The notes under the pieces are model-generated. The model did not search any database and was not told where the DNA came from. It saw nothing but the letters and a program-made list of their open reading frames with translations. Both the position numbers and the translations under genes were made by a program. This document shows positions 24,108 to 34,852 of a stretch of 64,000 bases of DNA, in pieces. Every line of letters starts with the position of its first letter. The first letter of the stretch is position 1. The stretch lies in assembly GCA_028554795.2 (NCBI GenBank), contig CM068839.1, positions 11,311,220 through 11,375,219 on the forward strand. The letters are read 5' to 3'. The stretch comes from Sinohyriopsis cumingii. Its lineage: Eukaryota > Mollusca > Bivalvia > Unionida > Unionidae.

Positions 24108-25620
24108 GTATTGTACCTTTAACCACAATCTGGGCCATGTTTTAGTAGCTGTGATTAGGAATATGCTTAACCTTGGGAGGGGAACGAGACCAATAACTTT
24201 GTACATGTACATTATGTACGTTAGTGTACGTTTTTGGTTAAGATTTTGCACTAAGCTCATGTTTTTATACTTGTGAAACTACTGTTATGACTCTATGTAA
24301 CAAAAAGAAGCAAAACCAACAAGTATAATACAATCAACAAATAATTTATTTCCCCTTGAATATAAAGTGATAATTCAAAGATACTTATAGTATTTTGAAT
24401 CAAATCCCAAATTATCCTAAATGTTTTATCACAGGTCCAGAAGTAAAGAATGTTCCAAATGAATTCAAAATGAACATTATGATATACAACAATGGTATAA
24501 TCCAGAATGTCTTTGAATGAGTTCTCCATAATCCCAAAGTAGTGTTTTTATCCAAAACATTTATGAGCACTTTGTAAATCCAGTGAATAATTCAGATAAA
24601 TTCTCTCAGATTAATATCTAAATACAGCTGTGATTCCAGACTGATCATAAAGCTGGAATGAATAAGTGTTTACCAGATCCTATATATACTAATTAAACTA
24701 GTTGATTTTATGCATCTGTGTTAAAATCACAACCATACAAAAGGAAATCAATTAGACTCAACATTTATTGACTTAAATTAAGCTTCTGCATTTTGCTTGT
24801 GACCAGATAGGTTTATGGCACCCTGTATGCATTGGTTTATGCATGGAATTATGAAACTAAGTCAGAGGATGCATCTTGATGCGAACAACTTCCACATCTT
24901 CGAAATAGGTTGCTGTGAACCATATTTCATGCTTAACTGACATCCATTTCAGTAGTAGATCCCATGTTTTGATGCTTCACTGGCTTGGGTTAAATGTTTG
25001 TGTTTGATGTTCATTTTTAAGGTGCTGTACATGCTAGAAGCATGACAATAATGATATGCATCTCAGTTGGTACCACATCCTTTCAATAAAAGAAGTTCAT
25101 CATGACCTATATTTTAATCTTTTACTGGTTCTGGTTATGTTTGTAAACCTTTATTTCATACCACACAAATGTTGCCATGCGATTTGCATACTGACCTACT
25201 GCTATGTATATTTAATTTAAATTGTTTTTTAGTTTGGGGCTGGAGTTTAATTTATTATATGTTCTGGATAAATGTGGCTTGGACTTGACGTTGTCCAAAA
25301 TCAAGTACATGTTGTTTCTGACTAGAAATAGTGAGGTAGTTTGCATTCTGTAAACAATAATACATAGCAAGTATTTGTATAGGAGATTGGGTTTAATATT
25401 AGGATCATTATCAATAGAAGTAAACATATTTATTAGTGTCAAGCTCATGGGTAAAAATACCTATTCTACCTGATGTTTACCACATTCTGTATGTTAATGT
25501 TTACAACAGCTGTTGGAGACAAATAAAAATTTTGTAACTGTGTAATCATGGATTATAATCTGCTTTTATATGATGCCATAATGTGGAACAGAATTTGTTA
25601 CTCATCTCATTTCTCACACT
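24108..25620. other. Intron 3, first part, nothing recognised
   Basis: AT-rich. Minus-strand frames at 24293-24529 and 25212-25448 lack recognisable domains. Confidence 0.4.
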
Positions 25621-26350
25621 CTAGCTCATCACAATCTACAGTTAGCAGATTTTGTGGATGGCTTTGCTTGAGATAAGGAAACCTGTATATTTTAGGTCAA
25701 AAGGTCAAGGTCACTGACTGAAAGAATTAAAATTGGTTCTGTCTTTTAGACCAGAACTACACTACATGGATGGTTTGCACTTGGGATATGGAAGAAGCTT
25801 ATTGATTTGGGGGTAAAAATAACAGAGATCTCGGTCATTATGACTAAAATAAGAAAATTGGTTTCTGCACAAAAATATGTCATTAAACATGTATTTCAGT
25901 AAAGTTTGTGGTTGACATTTATGTTGCGTTAAAATAAGAAATGGTTGAGTTTGAGGTCAAAAGGTCCATGGGCATGGTCAGTATGACTGAAAGAAGAAAA
26001 ATGTTGTTTTTTGTGTGGTACTGGTAATAGACCAGAAGAACTTAACAGGACAGCTTGTTGTCCATCATCCATTATTTGTCGTCTTATATCCGTCTTCTGA
26101 TATCCATCCTTCTATTAGCATAAGTTTGCTCTCACTGCTGCTCCCAGCCTAATTGGAAGATTGACATGAAACTGTACATGCACATTTATCCCAAGGCCAA
26201 GTTGGACTTATGAAAATAGCTGTGCTCAGATATCAGTTGTGTATGGAGTTTTTTGCAAATCTAACTTTCTCATGATTGTATGTGGTAAACAGGATGCTAC
26301 TAGAATTTGAGTTCAAGGCCTAAACTTATTTTCAAATTTGTTGAATTTTC
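25621..26350. repeat. Dispersed repeats R1 and R4
   Basis: 25690-26040 has aaaggtcaaggtcactgact and the ggtttgcacttgggatatgg block of R1. 26040-26300 has ccttctattagcataagttt and ttggaagattgacatgaaac as in R4 near 21830. Confidence 0.5.
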
Positions 26351-26400
26351 CATTCTAGAACATTCTGTTGCGTTGAAGGTCAAGTTATCAAGTTATGATG

Positions 26401-26402
26401 TA

Positions 26403-26482
<80 letters not shown>
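26401..26482. repeat. (GT)n(TA)n compound microsatellite
   Basis: A short gtgtgt run passes into about 33 ta dinucleotides. Confidence 0.97.
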
Positions 26483-26488
<6 letters not shown>

Positions 26489-26880
26489 AAGAGATTAGGT
26501 AAAAAAATAATTTCTAATTTCTGTTTTGAGATCAGTCTGTGGAATCATTTACAGTTGTGTTCAAATATAATTTGAGAGGAATTATTTATTTCAGTTATTT
26601 ATTGGAATTACAAAGTGTTCATTTGATTAACACATTATTTAGGAATTATTGTGAAATCATTTAAAAACATTCTGGATTATGTTATTGGTACATTGGGATA
26701 GTCAAGATTATTGGTACATCAAGACATTCATGATTATTGGAATTCATTCAGAACATTCTATTCTTATGGTCATCTGATAGGACATTTACAATTATCTGTG
26801 ATTTAATTCACAATGCTGTAGCTGTCTCTTAAATTTTCATTTTGTAACTTAGAAATAAATTATTTGTTGATCTTACTAAT
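26483..26880. other. Intronic sequence, weak short repeats
   Basis: gattattggtacatcaagac-like phrases repeat loosely at 26690-26760. Nothing else found. Confidence 0.4.
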
Positions 26881-27560
26881 ATGTTTGGTTTCACTTCTTC
26901 TGTTACATAGTTTAAGACCTAGCCATTTTGAAAATCTTGTTATTGCTGCTTCTAAATGGAAAGTCATATCAAGATGGGGCTTTGACTAAAAAGATTTCAT
27001 ATGATGTCGAGTTGGTCCAAATGAAAATGTTCCACTTGGACATCTAGTATAGCCACTATAGTGGCCAATTTGAATATCTTATTGCACAAGAATATCAGAC
27101 ATAGTTTGAACATTCACTATTTAAAAGAAGAAATAGATTTCTCTTGAATTCTTGGACAGTAGAGCATCAATTCAGTAGAATGTTTTTGTGCAGTAACTTT
27201 AGTTATAGACCACACACCATGACCAAAGTTTATGGATGGCTTTCACATACAGTGTGGTAGAGGCCTATAGATTTGGAGATAAAACGGTGAATTTTCAAAG
27301 TCATTTTGGCTCAGATTAAAATGGAATTTGCAGAATAACTTTATTCAAGAGTTAAGTTCCTTGATCATGCATAATGAAATGTAAAGATTCTGGGTCTGAT
27401 GGCAAACGATCGTTGTTATTGGAGGTCTAACAAATTTTTGTATGGTTTATGCAATGTAAGTTTTGTTGAAGACTGAATACCTAGACCAAAATTCCAGGTC
27501 ACTGAGACCCATTAGTCAATAATCTTACAGAGTCAGCCATACCCTACTGGTGCTGAGAGG
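26881..27560. repeat. Dispersed repeats R4 and R1
   Basis: 26925-27080 matches R4 (aaatggaaagtcatatcaag and the following catctagtatagccacta). 27200-27560 matches R1, with gaccaaagtttatggatggc and the end block gagacccattagtcaataat. Confidence 0.5.
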
Positions 27561-27566
27561 ACTATT

Positions 27567-27945
27567 AAATGTTATTTGGATATGACTATTAAATGTTATT
27601 TGGATGTGACTATTAAAAGTTGTTTGGATGTGACTATTAAATGTTATTTGGATGTGACTATTAAATGTTATTTGGATGTGACTATTAAAAGTTGTTTGGA
27701 TGTGACTATTAGATGTTGTTTGGATGTGATTATTAAATGTTATTTGGATGTGACTATTAAATGTTATTTGGATGTGACTATTAAATGTTATTTGGATGTG
27801 ACTGTTAAATGTTGTTTGGATGTGACTATTAAATGTTGTTTTGGATGTGACTATTAAATGTTGTTTGGATGTGACTATTAAATGTTGTTTGGATGTGACT
27901 ATTAAATGTTATTTGGATGTGACTATTAAATGTTATTTGAATGTG
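27567..27945. repeat. 24 bp minisatellite, about 16 copies
   Basis: Core ggatgtgactattaaatgtt followed by attt or gttt. One extra t near 27841 shifts the frame. The LDVTIKCY-type open frames are by-products of a 24 bp unit without stops. Confidence 0.95.
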
Positions 27946-28020
27946 ATACATGTCATTCATTACACTCTTGTTCTAAGATATTTTGAAAATGATTTTCTTG
28001 GCTTACCAGTCTGTAAGGCT

Positions 28021-28105
28021 GTGTGAGCTGATCATCCAGATGTTGAATGTTTATGAGTATATGAAAGATCTATACATATTTATGTAATAATCTTGTATCT
28101 AAATT
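28021..28105. repeat. Dispersed repeat R2, partial
   Basis: gtgagctgatcatccagatg and aataatcttgtatctaaatt resemble the R2 text. The following array appears to have expanded from it. Confidence 0.35.
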
Positions 28106-28785
28106 GATGACCTTACCACTTTGGTGACAGATTTTATATTGGATTTTACCCAGATTTGATGACCTTACCACTTTGTTGACAGATTTTACATGGGACTTTA
28201 CTCAAACTTGATGACCTTACCACTTTGTTGACAGATTTTACATTGGACTTTACTCAAACTTGATGACCTTACCACTTTGGTGACAGATTTTACATTGGAT
28301 TTTACCCAGATTTGATGACCTTACCACTTTGTTGACAGATTCTACATGGGACTTTACTCAAACTTGATGACCTTACCACTTTGTTGACAGATTTTACATG
28401 GGACTTTACTCAAACTTGATGACCTTACCACTTTGTTGACAGATTTTACATTGGACTTTACTCAAACTTGATGACCTTACCACTTTGGTGACAGATTTTA
28501 CATTGGATTTTACCCAGATTTGATGACCTTACCACTTTGTTGACAGATTCTACATGGGACTTTACTCAAACTTGATGACCTTACCACTTTGTTGACAGAT
28601 TTTACATGGGACTTTACTCAAACTTGATGACCTTACCACTTTGTTGACAGATTTTACATGGGACTTTACTCAAACTTGATGACCTTACCACTTTGCTGAC
28701 AGATTTTACATGGGACTTTACTCAAACTTGATGACCTTACCACTTTGCTGACAGATTTTACATTGGACTTTACTCAGACTTGATC
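28106..28785. repeat. 52 bp minisatellite, 13 copies
   Basis: ttgatgaccttaccactttg recurs every 52 bp with ttgacagattttacatggga and a variant ggtgacag...cccagat. The variant returns in the fourth and eighth positions or thereabouts, suggesting multi-unit duplications. Confidence 0.95.
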
Positions 28786-28869
28786 AATAAATCAATAAAT
28801 CAAGATTTTCCATCTCATTGTTTGTTACTTCTCTGAAACTGAATTTTCATTGGATATTGCTCTAGCTTG

Positions 28870-29600
28870 GTAAATAAGCCTATATCAGCATGATCTTAGG
28901 TTCTACACATCTGTTAAGCCTATATAAGCATAATCTTAGGTTCTACACATCTATTAAGCCTATATCAGCATAATCTTAGGTTCTACACATCTGTTAAGCC
29001 TATATCAGCATAATCTTCGGTTCTACACGTCTATTAAGCCTATATCAGCATAATCTTAGGTTCTACACATCTATTAAGCCTATATCAGCATAATCTTAGG
29101 TTCTACACGTCTGTTAAGCCTATATCAGCATAATCTTAGATTCTACATGTCTATTAAACCTATATCAGCATAATCTTAGGTTCTACACATCTGTTAAGCC
29201 TATATCAGCATAATCTTAGGTTCTACACATCTGTTAAGCCTATATCAGCATAATCTTAGGTTCTACATGTCTGTTAAGCCTATATCAGCATAATCTTAGG
29301 TTCTACACATCTATTAAGCCTATATCAGCATAATCTTAGGTTCTACATGTCTGTTAAGCCTATATCAGCATAATCTTAGGTTCTACACGTCTATTAAGCC
29401 TATATCAGCATAATCTTAGGTTCTACACATCTATTAAGCCTATATCAGCATAATCTTAGGTTCTACACGTCTGTTAAGCCTATATCAGCATAATTTTAGA
29501 TTCTACATGTCTATTAAACCTATATCAGCATAATATTAGATTCTACATGTCTATTAAGCCTATATCAGCATAATCTTAGGTTCTACACATCTTTTAAGTA
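28870..29600. repeat. 40 bp minisatellite, 18 copies
   Basis: cctatatcagcataatctta followed by ggttctacacatctgttaag. Variants (acgt/atgt, cta/ctg) recur in blocks, again pointing to duplication of several units at once. The unit matches part of R2 (aaataagcctatatcagcat next to it). Confidence 0.95.
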
Positions 29601-29604
29601 CATA

Positions 29605-29745
29605 ATAATGATGATTTGCACCTGATTATTGCCTTTCTAGAGACTATTGTATCCATCTGATTTTGAGAAATCTTGGTAAATAGGTTTATGTCATCATAAT
29701 CTTGGAATGGTTTGATTGTGACCATTAGAGCTGATCATATTTATT
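29605..29745. repeat. Dispersed repeat R2, partial
   Basis: atttgcacctgattattgcc, agagactattgtatccatct and ttggtaaataggtttatgtc are shared with the other R2 copies. Confidence 0.5.
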
Positions 29746-29961
29746 ATGTGTCTGTTGGGGGGGGGTGTTGATATAATTTTGAAAAGGTCTTACAAGAAAA
29801 TGGGCTGAACATTGCAATTACATTACCATTTCTGTACTGTCTTGATGAACCTGTCATTTTAACAAGGGAAATATATAACCTAGGGCTGTATCAGTAATGT
29901 GTATGACAATTTGATCATCTTTAATGTGCAATAAAACAAACTGAATTGCTGGGAGAAATTA

Positions 29962-30060
29962 GTTCCTTGGTATGAGGGCCTCAAGGTAGATTAGTTATTA
30001 AGTTAATTGTGTTACCCACTTTAAATAAAGTTATTATTAGTATTATTATTAGTAATAATG
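29962..30060 (+). mobile_element. LINE-2 3' end fragment
   Basis: The run tatgagggcctcaaggtaga continues to ttaattgtgttaccc...tttaaataaagtt and an (att/agt)n tail. It matches the minus-strand LINE-2 end at 34853-34920. Confidence 0.8.
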
Positions 30061-30378
30061 TAACAGTCCAGCAATCTGGCTTCAAGAAAAAATTTGAGTC
30101 CATATATTTATGGGTAGTTTGATAGTGAGGATAGCCTACAGTAATAATTAGCTCACCATAGCCTGTAATAAATAAAAACTTTATTATGATAACTGTAAGG
30201 GGGTTTTATCCTTTGATTTGTTATATACACTGTTTTAGTTGATATTTCCTTTTGCAATTTGGAGTCTTTTTTTTAAATAACAAGACATAGTCAACTTTCT
30301 ACAGCATTTACTGATATTAAAAATAAACCAGATACAGCCAGATGCCTCTAACATCAGCTTTGATACATTGTCTTAATA
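30061..30378. other. Intronic sequence, nothing recognised
   Basis: AT-rich with no recognised element. Confidence 0.4.
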
Positions 30379-30503
30379 GCCCACCTGGCTGTAAGGTGAA
30401 GCGAGCTTTTGGTATTGTCCTGTGTTTATTGTCAGTCTTTTAACCCACCTGGCTGTAAGGTGAAGTGAGCTTTTGGTATTGTCCTGTGTTTATTGTCAGT
30501 CAT
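30379..30503. repeat. 64 bp direct duplication
   Basis: ccacctggctgtaaggtgaa and the following agcttttggtattgtcctgt occur at 30381 and again at 30445, almost identical. Confidence 0.9.
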
Positions 30504-30551
30504 GCATTTTTTCATCCATCAACAATTACTTGCTATCACTTTAATGCCAAA

Positions 30552-31306
30552 TGGCATCAATCTTTGAATGTGGTATTGATACCACTCTAATCCCAATTGG
30601 CATCAATCTTTGAATGTGGCATTGATACCACTCTAATCCCAATTGGCATCAATCTTTGAATGTGGCATTGATACCACTCTAATCCCAATTGGCATCAATC
30701 TTTGAATGTGGCATTGATATCACACTAATCCCAATTGGCATCAATCTTTGAATGTGGCATTGCTACCTCTCTTATCCCAACTGGCATCAGTCTTTGAATG
30801 TTGGCATCAGTCTTTGAATGTTGGCATCAATCTTTGAATGTGGCATTGATATCACTCTAATCCCAATTGGCATCAATCTTTGAATGTGGCATTGCTACCA
30901 CTCTAATCCCAATTGTCATCAATCTTTGAATATGGCATTGATAGCACTCTAATCCCAATTGGCATCAATATTCGAATGTGGCATTGCTACCACTCTAATC
31001 CCAATTGGCATCAATCTTTGAATGTGGCTTTGCTACCACTCTAATCCCAATTGGCATCAGTCTTTGACTGTGGCATTGATGTCACTCTAATCCCAACTGG
31101 CATCAATCTTTGACTGTGGCATTGATATCTCTCTAATCACAACTGGCATCAATCTTTGAATGTGGCATTGATATCACTCTAATCCCAATTGGCATCAGTC
31201 TTTGACTGTGGCATTGATATCTCTCTAATCCCAACTGGCATCAGTCTTTGAATGTGGCACTGATATCACTCTAATCCCAATTGGCATCAATCTTTGAATG
31301 TGGCAT
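30552..31306. repeat. 46 bp minisatellite, about 16 copies
   Basis: ggcatcaatctttgaatgtg followed by gcattgataccactctaatcccaa; units at 30553, 30599 and onward. A short irregular cluster lies near 30781-30830. Confidence 0.95.
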
Positions 31307-31319
31307 TGATATTTATAAT

Positions 31320-31560
31320 CATGATCTTGGACAAGTTCAGTAATGAGCAAAGATTTGTCTTAATGGATTAATCCTGCATTCGCAGAGCTTGTTATTATCA
31401 TAGAGGCCATATTTTTTGTATAATTGGAAGCAAATTTGGATTATACAGGTATGTTTATATCATCAAGAGCTTCGATGAGTTCAGTAATGAGTGGGATCTA
31501 TGCATATTAACGAGGTGATCTTGCATCTGATTGGTTTAGTTTGTTATTACCTTGGATGTT
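31320..31560. repeat. Dispersed repeat R2
   Basis: gcatattaacgaggtgatct, tgcatctgattggtttagtt and catcaagagcttcgatgagt are the clearest R2 text in the window. Confidence 0.55.
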
Positions 31561-31847
31561 ATGTCGGTCAGATGATGAAGATATTACGAGAACAAACATG
31601 CTTCTACATAAATTTAGAAGTTGTCCTTAGAATATCAAATCTTATTGCTGCCAATGTATGGCATTTCCCTGTGGACAAACTTTAGTGAATATATGAAAAG
31701 AAAGCTTGTTATTGGTTAAAAGAATTGTCTTTGTTGTCTAATATAAGGCATATTGGAAGGCCCAAGATGGAACAGTGCCTCCAACATGTTTGTAAACTAT
31801 AATGTATTCAGTTCTGAAGAAGTAATGAGAAAATGTGGGTTCTTGAT
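31561..31847. other. Intronic sequence, nothing recognised
   Basis: Left flank of LINE-1. No feature of its own found. Confidence 0.4.
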
Positions 31848-31858
31848 GATGGCAAGAA

Positions 31859-34052
31859 TTCTTGGCATCCGTCCGTCTACGAGAGATGATGGCATAGCTC
31901 CAAAGTACGCTTTTGCTTATCCTTCTTTTTAGCTCTCTTTTCAGCTTGCTTTATTCTTCTCTTTTCCTCTGCGTTTTGAACTCCCTGCCTGACAGCTAGA
32001 CGCCAGCTGGAACGGTTGTTTGCACAGCTCTCCCAGTCATTGACATTGATGTTTGCTGTCTTCATATCCTTCTTGCAAATATCTTTGTAGCGCAGATGTG
32101 GTCGTCCAGTTGGTCGTGCACCTTCTGCTAACTCCCCATATAACAGGTCCTTGGGAATGCGACCTGGGTCCATTCTCTTGACATGGCCGAGCCAGCGAAG
32201 GCGCCTCTCGCTGAGTATGGAGAACATGCTGTTCATGTTGGCGCGTTCTAGAACCTCTGTGTTGGGTACTTTGTCCTGCCACTGGATGTGCAGAATGCAC
32301 CGCAGACATCTCAGGTGGAAGCTGTTGAGTTTCCTCTCGTGTCCTGCATAGGTGGTCCATGTTTCGCTGCTGTAGAGAAGTGAGCTGAGCACGCACACTT
32401 GGTAGACACGCACTTTGGTCTTCTCTGTGAGGTTGGGGTTGTTCCAGACCCTCTGGTTAAGTCTGACCATCACTGCTGCTGCCTTGGCAATCCTGCTGCC
32501 CACCTCAGAATCAATGGAGAGTGAGCTGGAGATGTTAGACCCGAGGTATGTGAAGTTCTCGACAACTTCCAAATTGTACCCATCGATGGAGACAGAGGGA
32601 GGGGAGTCTGTGTCCTGTGCCATGACATTTGTTTTCTTCAAACTGATGGTCAGTCCAAATTCCTTACATGCATGGGAGAGGCAGCATACCAGCTGCTGAA
32701 GTCCATCTTCCGTGTGTGATGTCAAGGCTGCATCGTCGGCAAAGAGCAATTCACGGATGAGTACCTCTGTGACTTTAGTCTTAGCACGGAGACGGGCGAT
32801 GTTGAACAGCTTGCCGTCAGCCCTGGTATGGATGTACACTCCCTCGCTGCAGTCCTTGAATGCGTACTGGAGAAGCATGGAGAAGAAGATGGCAAAGAGC
32901 GTCGGTGCAAGGACACAGCCTTGTTTGACTCCGCTAATGACTGGGAATGCTTCAGATGTTGCGCCATTGAAGCACACTGTGCTGTGCATGTTCTCGTGGA
33001 ATGACATAATGACAGCAAGCAGACGTGGGGGGCAGCCGATCTTCTGCAGGAGTCTGAAGAGTCCACTCTGACTAACCATGTCAAACGCCTTCGTCAGGTC
33101 TATGAAGGCAATGTAGAGGGGCATCCGCTGCTCGCGACACTTCTCCTGCAGCTGACATAGTGAGAAGATCATGTCTACAGTTGACCTGCCGGCTTGAAAT
33201 CCACACTGGGATTCTGGGTAGACGCAGGAGGCTGGGATCTGCAAGCGCGCCAAGGCAACACGGGCAAAGGCCTTTCCGACGATGCTGAGAAGGGAGATGC
33301 CCCAATAGTTGTTGCAGTCGCTATGGTCTCCTTTGTTTTTGTACAAAGTGACGATGTTGGCGTCACGCATGTCCTGTGGGATGTATCCCTGTTCCCAGCA
33401 AAGGCAGAGGAGTGTGTGTAGGGGCTGGAGCAGTGCTGGTTTTCCGCTCTTGAGGACTTCAGGCGGAATGCCGTCGCTTCCAGGAGCCTTCTCACAGGCA
33501 AGGCAGTCGATGGCTTTTCCGAGCTCTTCCAGGGTGGGCTGTGTGTCTAGCTCCTCCATGACAGGTAGGTCTGGAATGGCATCCAGGGCAGTTCCAGTGA
33601 CATTGTTTTGGGTTGCATATAGCTCGAGATAGTGCTCAACCCATCGCTGCAGTTGTTTCCCCTGGTCTGTGATGACTTCGCCCGTCTTGGACTTGAGGGG
33701 GGCGGTCTTGTAGCTGGGGGGGCCTGTTGCCTTTTTGATACCCTCATACATTCCTCTTGTATCCCCGGTGTCAGCAGCTGTCTGTATACTGTTGCAAAGG
33801 TTCAGCCAGTAGGTGTTGGCACAGCGGCGGGCAGTCTTCTGGGCGTTATTCCTTGCAATCCTTAGGGCTTGTAGTGTTCTGGGGCTAGGTGCAGCCTTGT
33901 ATGCCAGGAGGGCTTTCCTCTTTGCCTCAGTCACGGGCTCCATCTCCTCCCAGTTTGCCTCAAACCAGTCGACATTCTTTCGCTCCCTCTTCCCGTAAGC
34001 TGTGATGGCTGAATTGTACACAGAGTCACGGATATGGGACCACTTGGTCTTA
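31859..34052 (-). mobile_element. LINE-1: 5'-truncated non-LTR retrotransposon
   Basis: The block is flanked by a perfect direct repeat, gatggcaagaa, at 31848-31858 and 34053-34063, as expected for target-site duplication. It begins just upstream of the RT linker and lacks the apurinic-type endonuclease normally found before it, so it is a 5'-truncated insertion. The 3' side ends soon after the stop codon, with no poly-A. It is visibly richer in G and C than its AT-rich surroundings. Confidence 0.85.
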
Positions 34053-34066
34053 GATGGCAAGAACAT
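31877..34066 (-). CDS. Reverse transcriptase ORF of LINE-1 (5'-truncated, unbroken frame)
   Basis: A 729-codon open frame on the minus strand without frameshifts. Seen: thumb-side linker with KAPGSDGIPPEVLKSG near residues 193-208, the NYWGISLL block near 253, catalytic motif A YIAFIDLTKAFD near 318-329, motif B SGVKQGCVLAPTLF near 378-391, catalytic LLFADDAAL near 440-448, and a C-terminal region with RRLRWLGHVKRMD near 621-633 and the GRP motif near 654. These are the signatures of an endonuclease-type LINE polymerase, which copies its RNA at a nicked target. The endonuclease is missing. The first few codons (MFLP) lie in the flanking target duplication, so the given start is not the natural one. 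The usual NYRGI arginine is Trp here (residue 256), a likely damaging change. The C-terminus is Lys/Arg-rich and ends at CHHLS without the zinc-finger-like tail I recall in relatives. Confidence 0.85.
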   Translation of the reverse strand: MFLPSKTKWSHIRDSVYNSAITAYGKRERKNVDWFEANWEEMEPVTEAKRKALLAYKAAPSPRTLQALRIARNNAQKTARRCANTYWLNLCNSIQTAADTGDTRGMYEGIKKATGPPSYKTAPLKSKTGEVITDQGKQLQRWVEHYLELYATQNNVTGTALDAIPDLPVMEELDTQPTLEELGKAIDCLACEKAPGSDGIPPEVLKSGKPALLQPLHTLLCLCWEQGYIPQDMRDANIVTLYKNKGDHSDCNNYWGISLLSIVGKAFARVALARLQIPASCVYPESQCGFQAGRSTVDMIFSLCQLQEKCREQRMPLYIAFIDLTKAFDMVSQSGLFRLLQKIGCPPRLLAVIMSFHENMHSTVCFNGATSEAFPVISGVKQGCVLAPTLFAIFFSMLLQYAFKDCSEGVYIHTRADGKLFNIARLRAKTKVTEVLIRELLFADDAALTSHTEDGLQQLVCCLSHACKEFGLTISLKKTNVMAQDTDSPPSVSIDGYNLEVVENFTYLGSNISSSLSIDSEVGSRIAKAAAVMVRLNQRVWNNPNLTEKTKVRVYQVCVLSSLLYSSETWTTYAGHERKLNSFHLRCLRCILHIQWQDKVPNTEVLERANMNSMFSILSERRLRWLGHVKRMDPGRIPKDLLYGELAEGARPTGRPHLRYKDICKKDMKTANINVNDWESCANNRSSWRLAVRQGVQNAEEKRRIKQAEKRAKKKDKQKRTLELCHHLS

Positions 34067-34340
34067 TCCCTAGTAATAATTATATCTTGAAATCTCTGCA
34101 GATGTATGACATTTCTTTAAATTCTTGTATTGTAGATAGATGGAACAAATTACGTTTTAAATGTCTTACTTAATTTTATTCTTAACAATGCTGGACAAAG
34201 TCCATTGTTGTAGATGTGTCTGTATCCTAGTACTTAAGATATCTATGTTGTTTTATGTTTAAAATATTTTTATTTTATATTTGTATTTCAGTTTAGGTGT
34301 ATGGACCATGCTGTCTGAAATAAAGAATCCTTATCTTTTC

Positions 34341-34793
34341 TTTGATCCAGTATTGATCAAACCAGGAGTATATACCTAATGTAATGAGGATCATATTTTT
34401 GATACAGTATTGATCAAACCAGGAGTATATGCCTAATATAATGAGGATCATATTTTTTTATCAGTATTGATCAAACCTGGAGTATATGCCTAATATCATG
34501 AGGATCATAATTTTGATCCAGTATTGATCAAACCAGGAGTATATGCCTAATATAATGAGGATCATATTTTTGATCCAGTATTGATCAAACCTGGAGTATA
34601 TGCCTAATATAATGAGGATCATATTTTTGATACAGTATTGATCAAACCTGGAGTATATGCCTAATATAATGAGGATCATATTTTTGATCAGTATTGATCA
34701 AACCTGGAGTATATGCCTAATATCATGAGGATCATAATTTTGATCCAGTATTGATCAAACCTGGAGTATACGCCTAATATAATGAGGATCATG
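34341..34793. repeat. 57 bp minisatellite, 8 copies
   Basis: tattgatcaaaccaggagta recurs at 34351, 34408, 34465, 34522, 34579, 34636, 34692 and 34749. The minus-strand open frames with ILGIYSRFDQY come from the triplet-compatible unit. Confidence 0.93.
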
Positions 34794-34852
34794 GATAATA
34801 ATAATAATAATATAATAATAACAATAATAATAATAATAATAATAATAATGAC
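34794..34852. repeat. (ATA)n tail of LINE-2
   Basis: ata/aat triplets directly abut the 3' end of the antisense LINE-2, so on the minus strand this is its (ATT)n tail. Confidence 0.85.

Noticed and set aside
28870-29600. CRISPR-like regular repeat arrays (here and in the other minisatellites)
   Set aside because: Units are contiguous without unique spacers, and the sequence is eukaryotic.
32151-33998. Plus-strand and other minus-strand frames over LINE-1 (for example 32722-33084)
   Set aside because: Shadows of the 729-codon RT frame, with no domains of their own.
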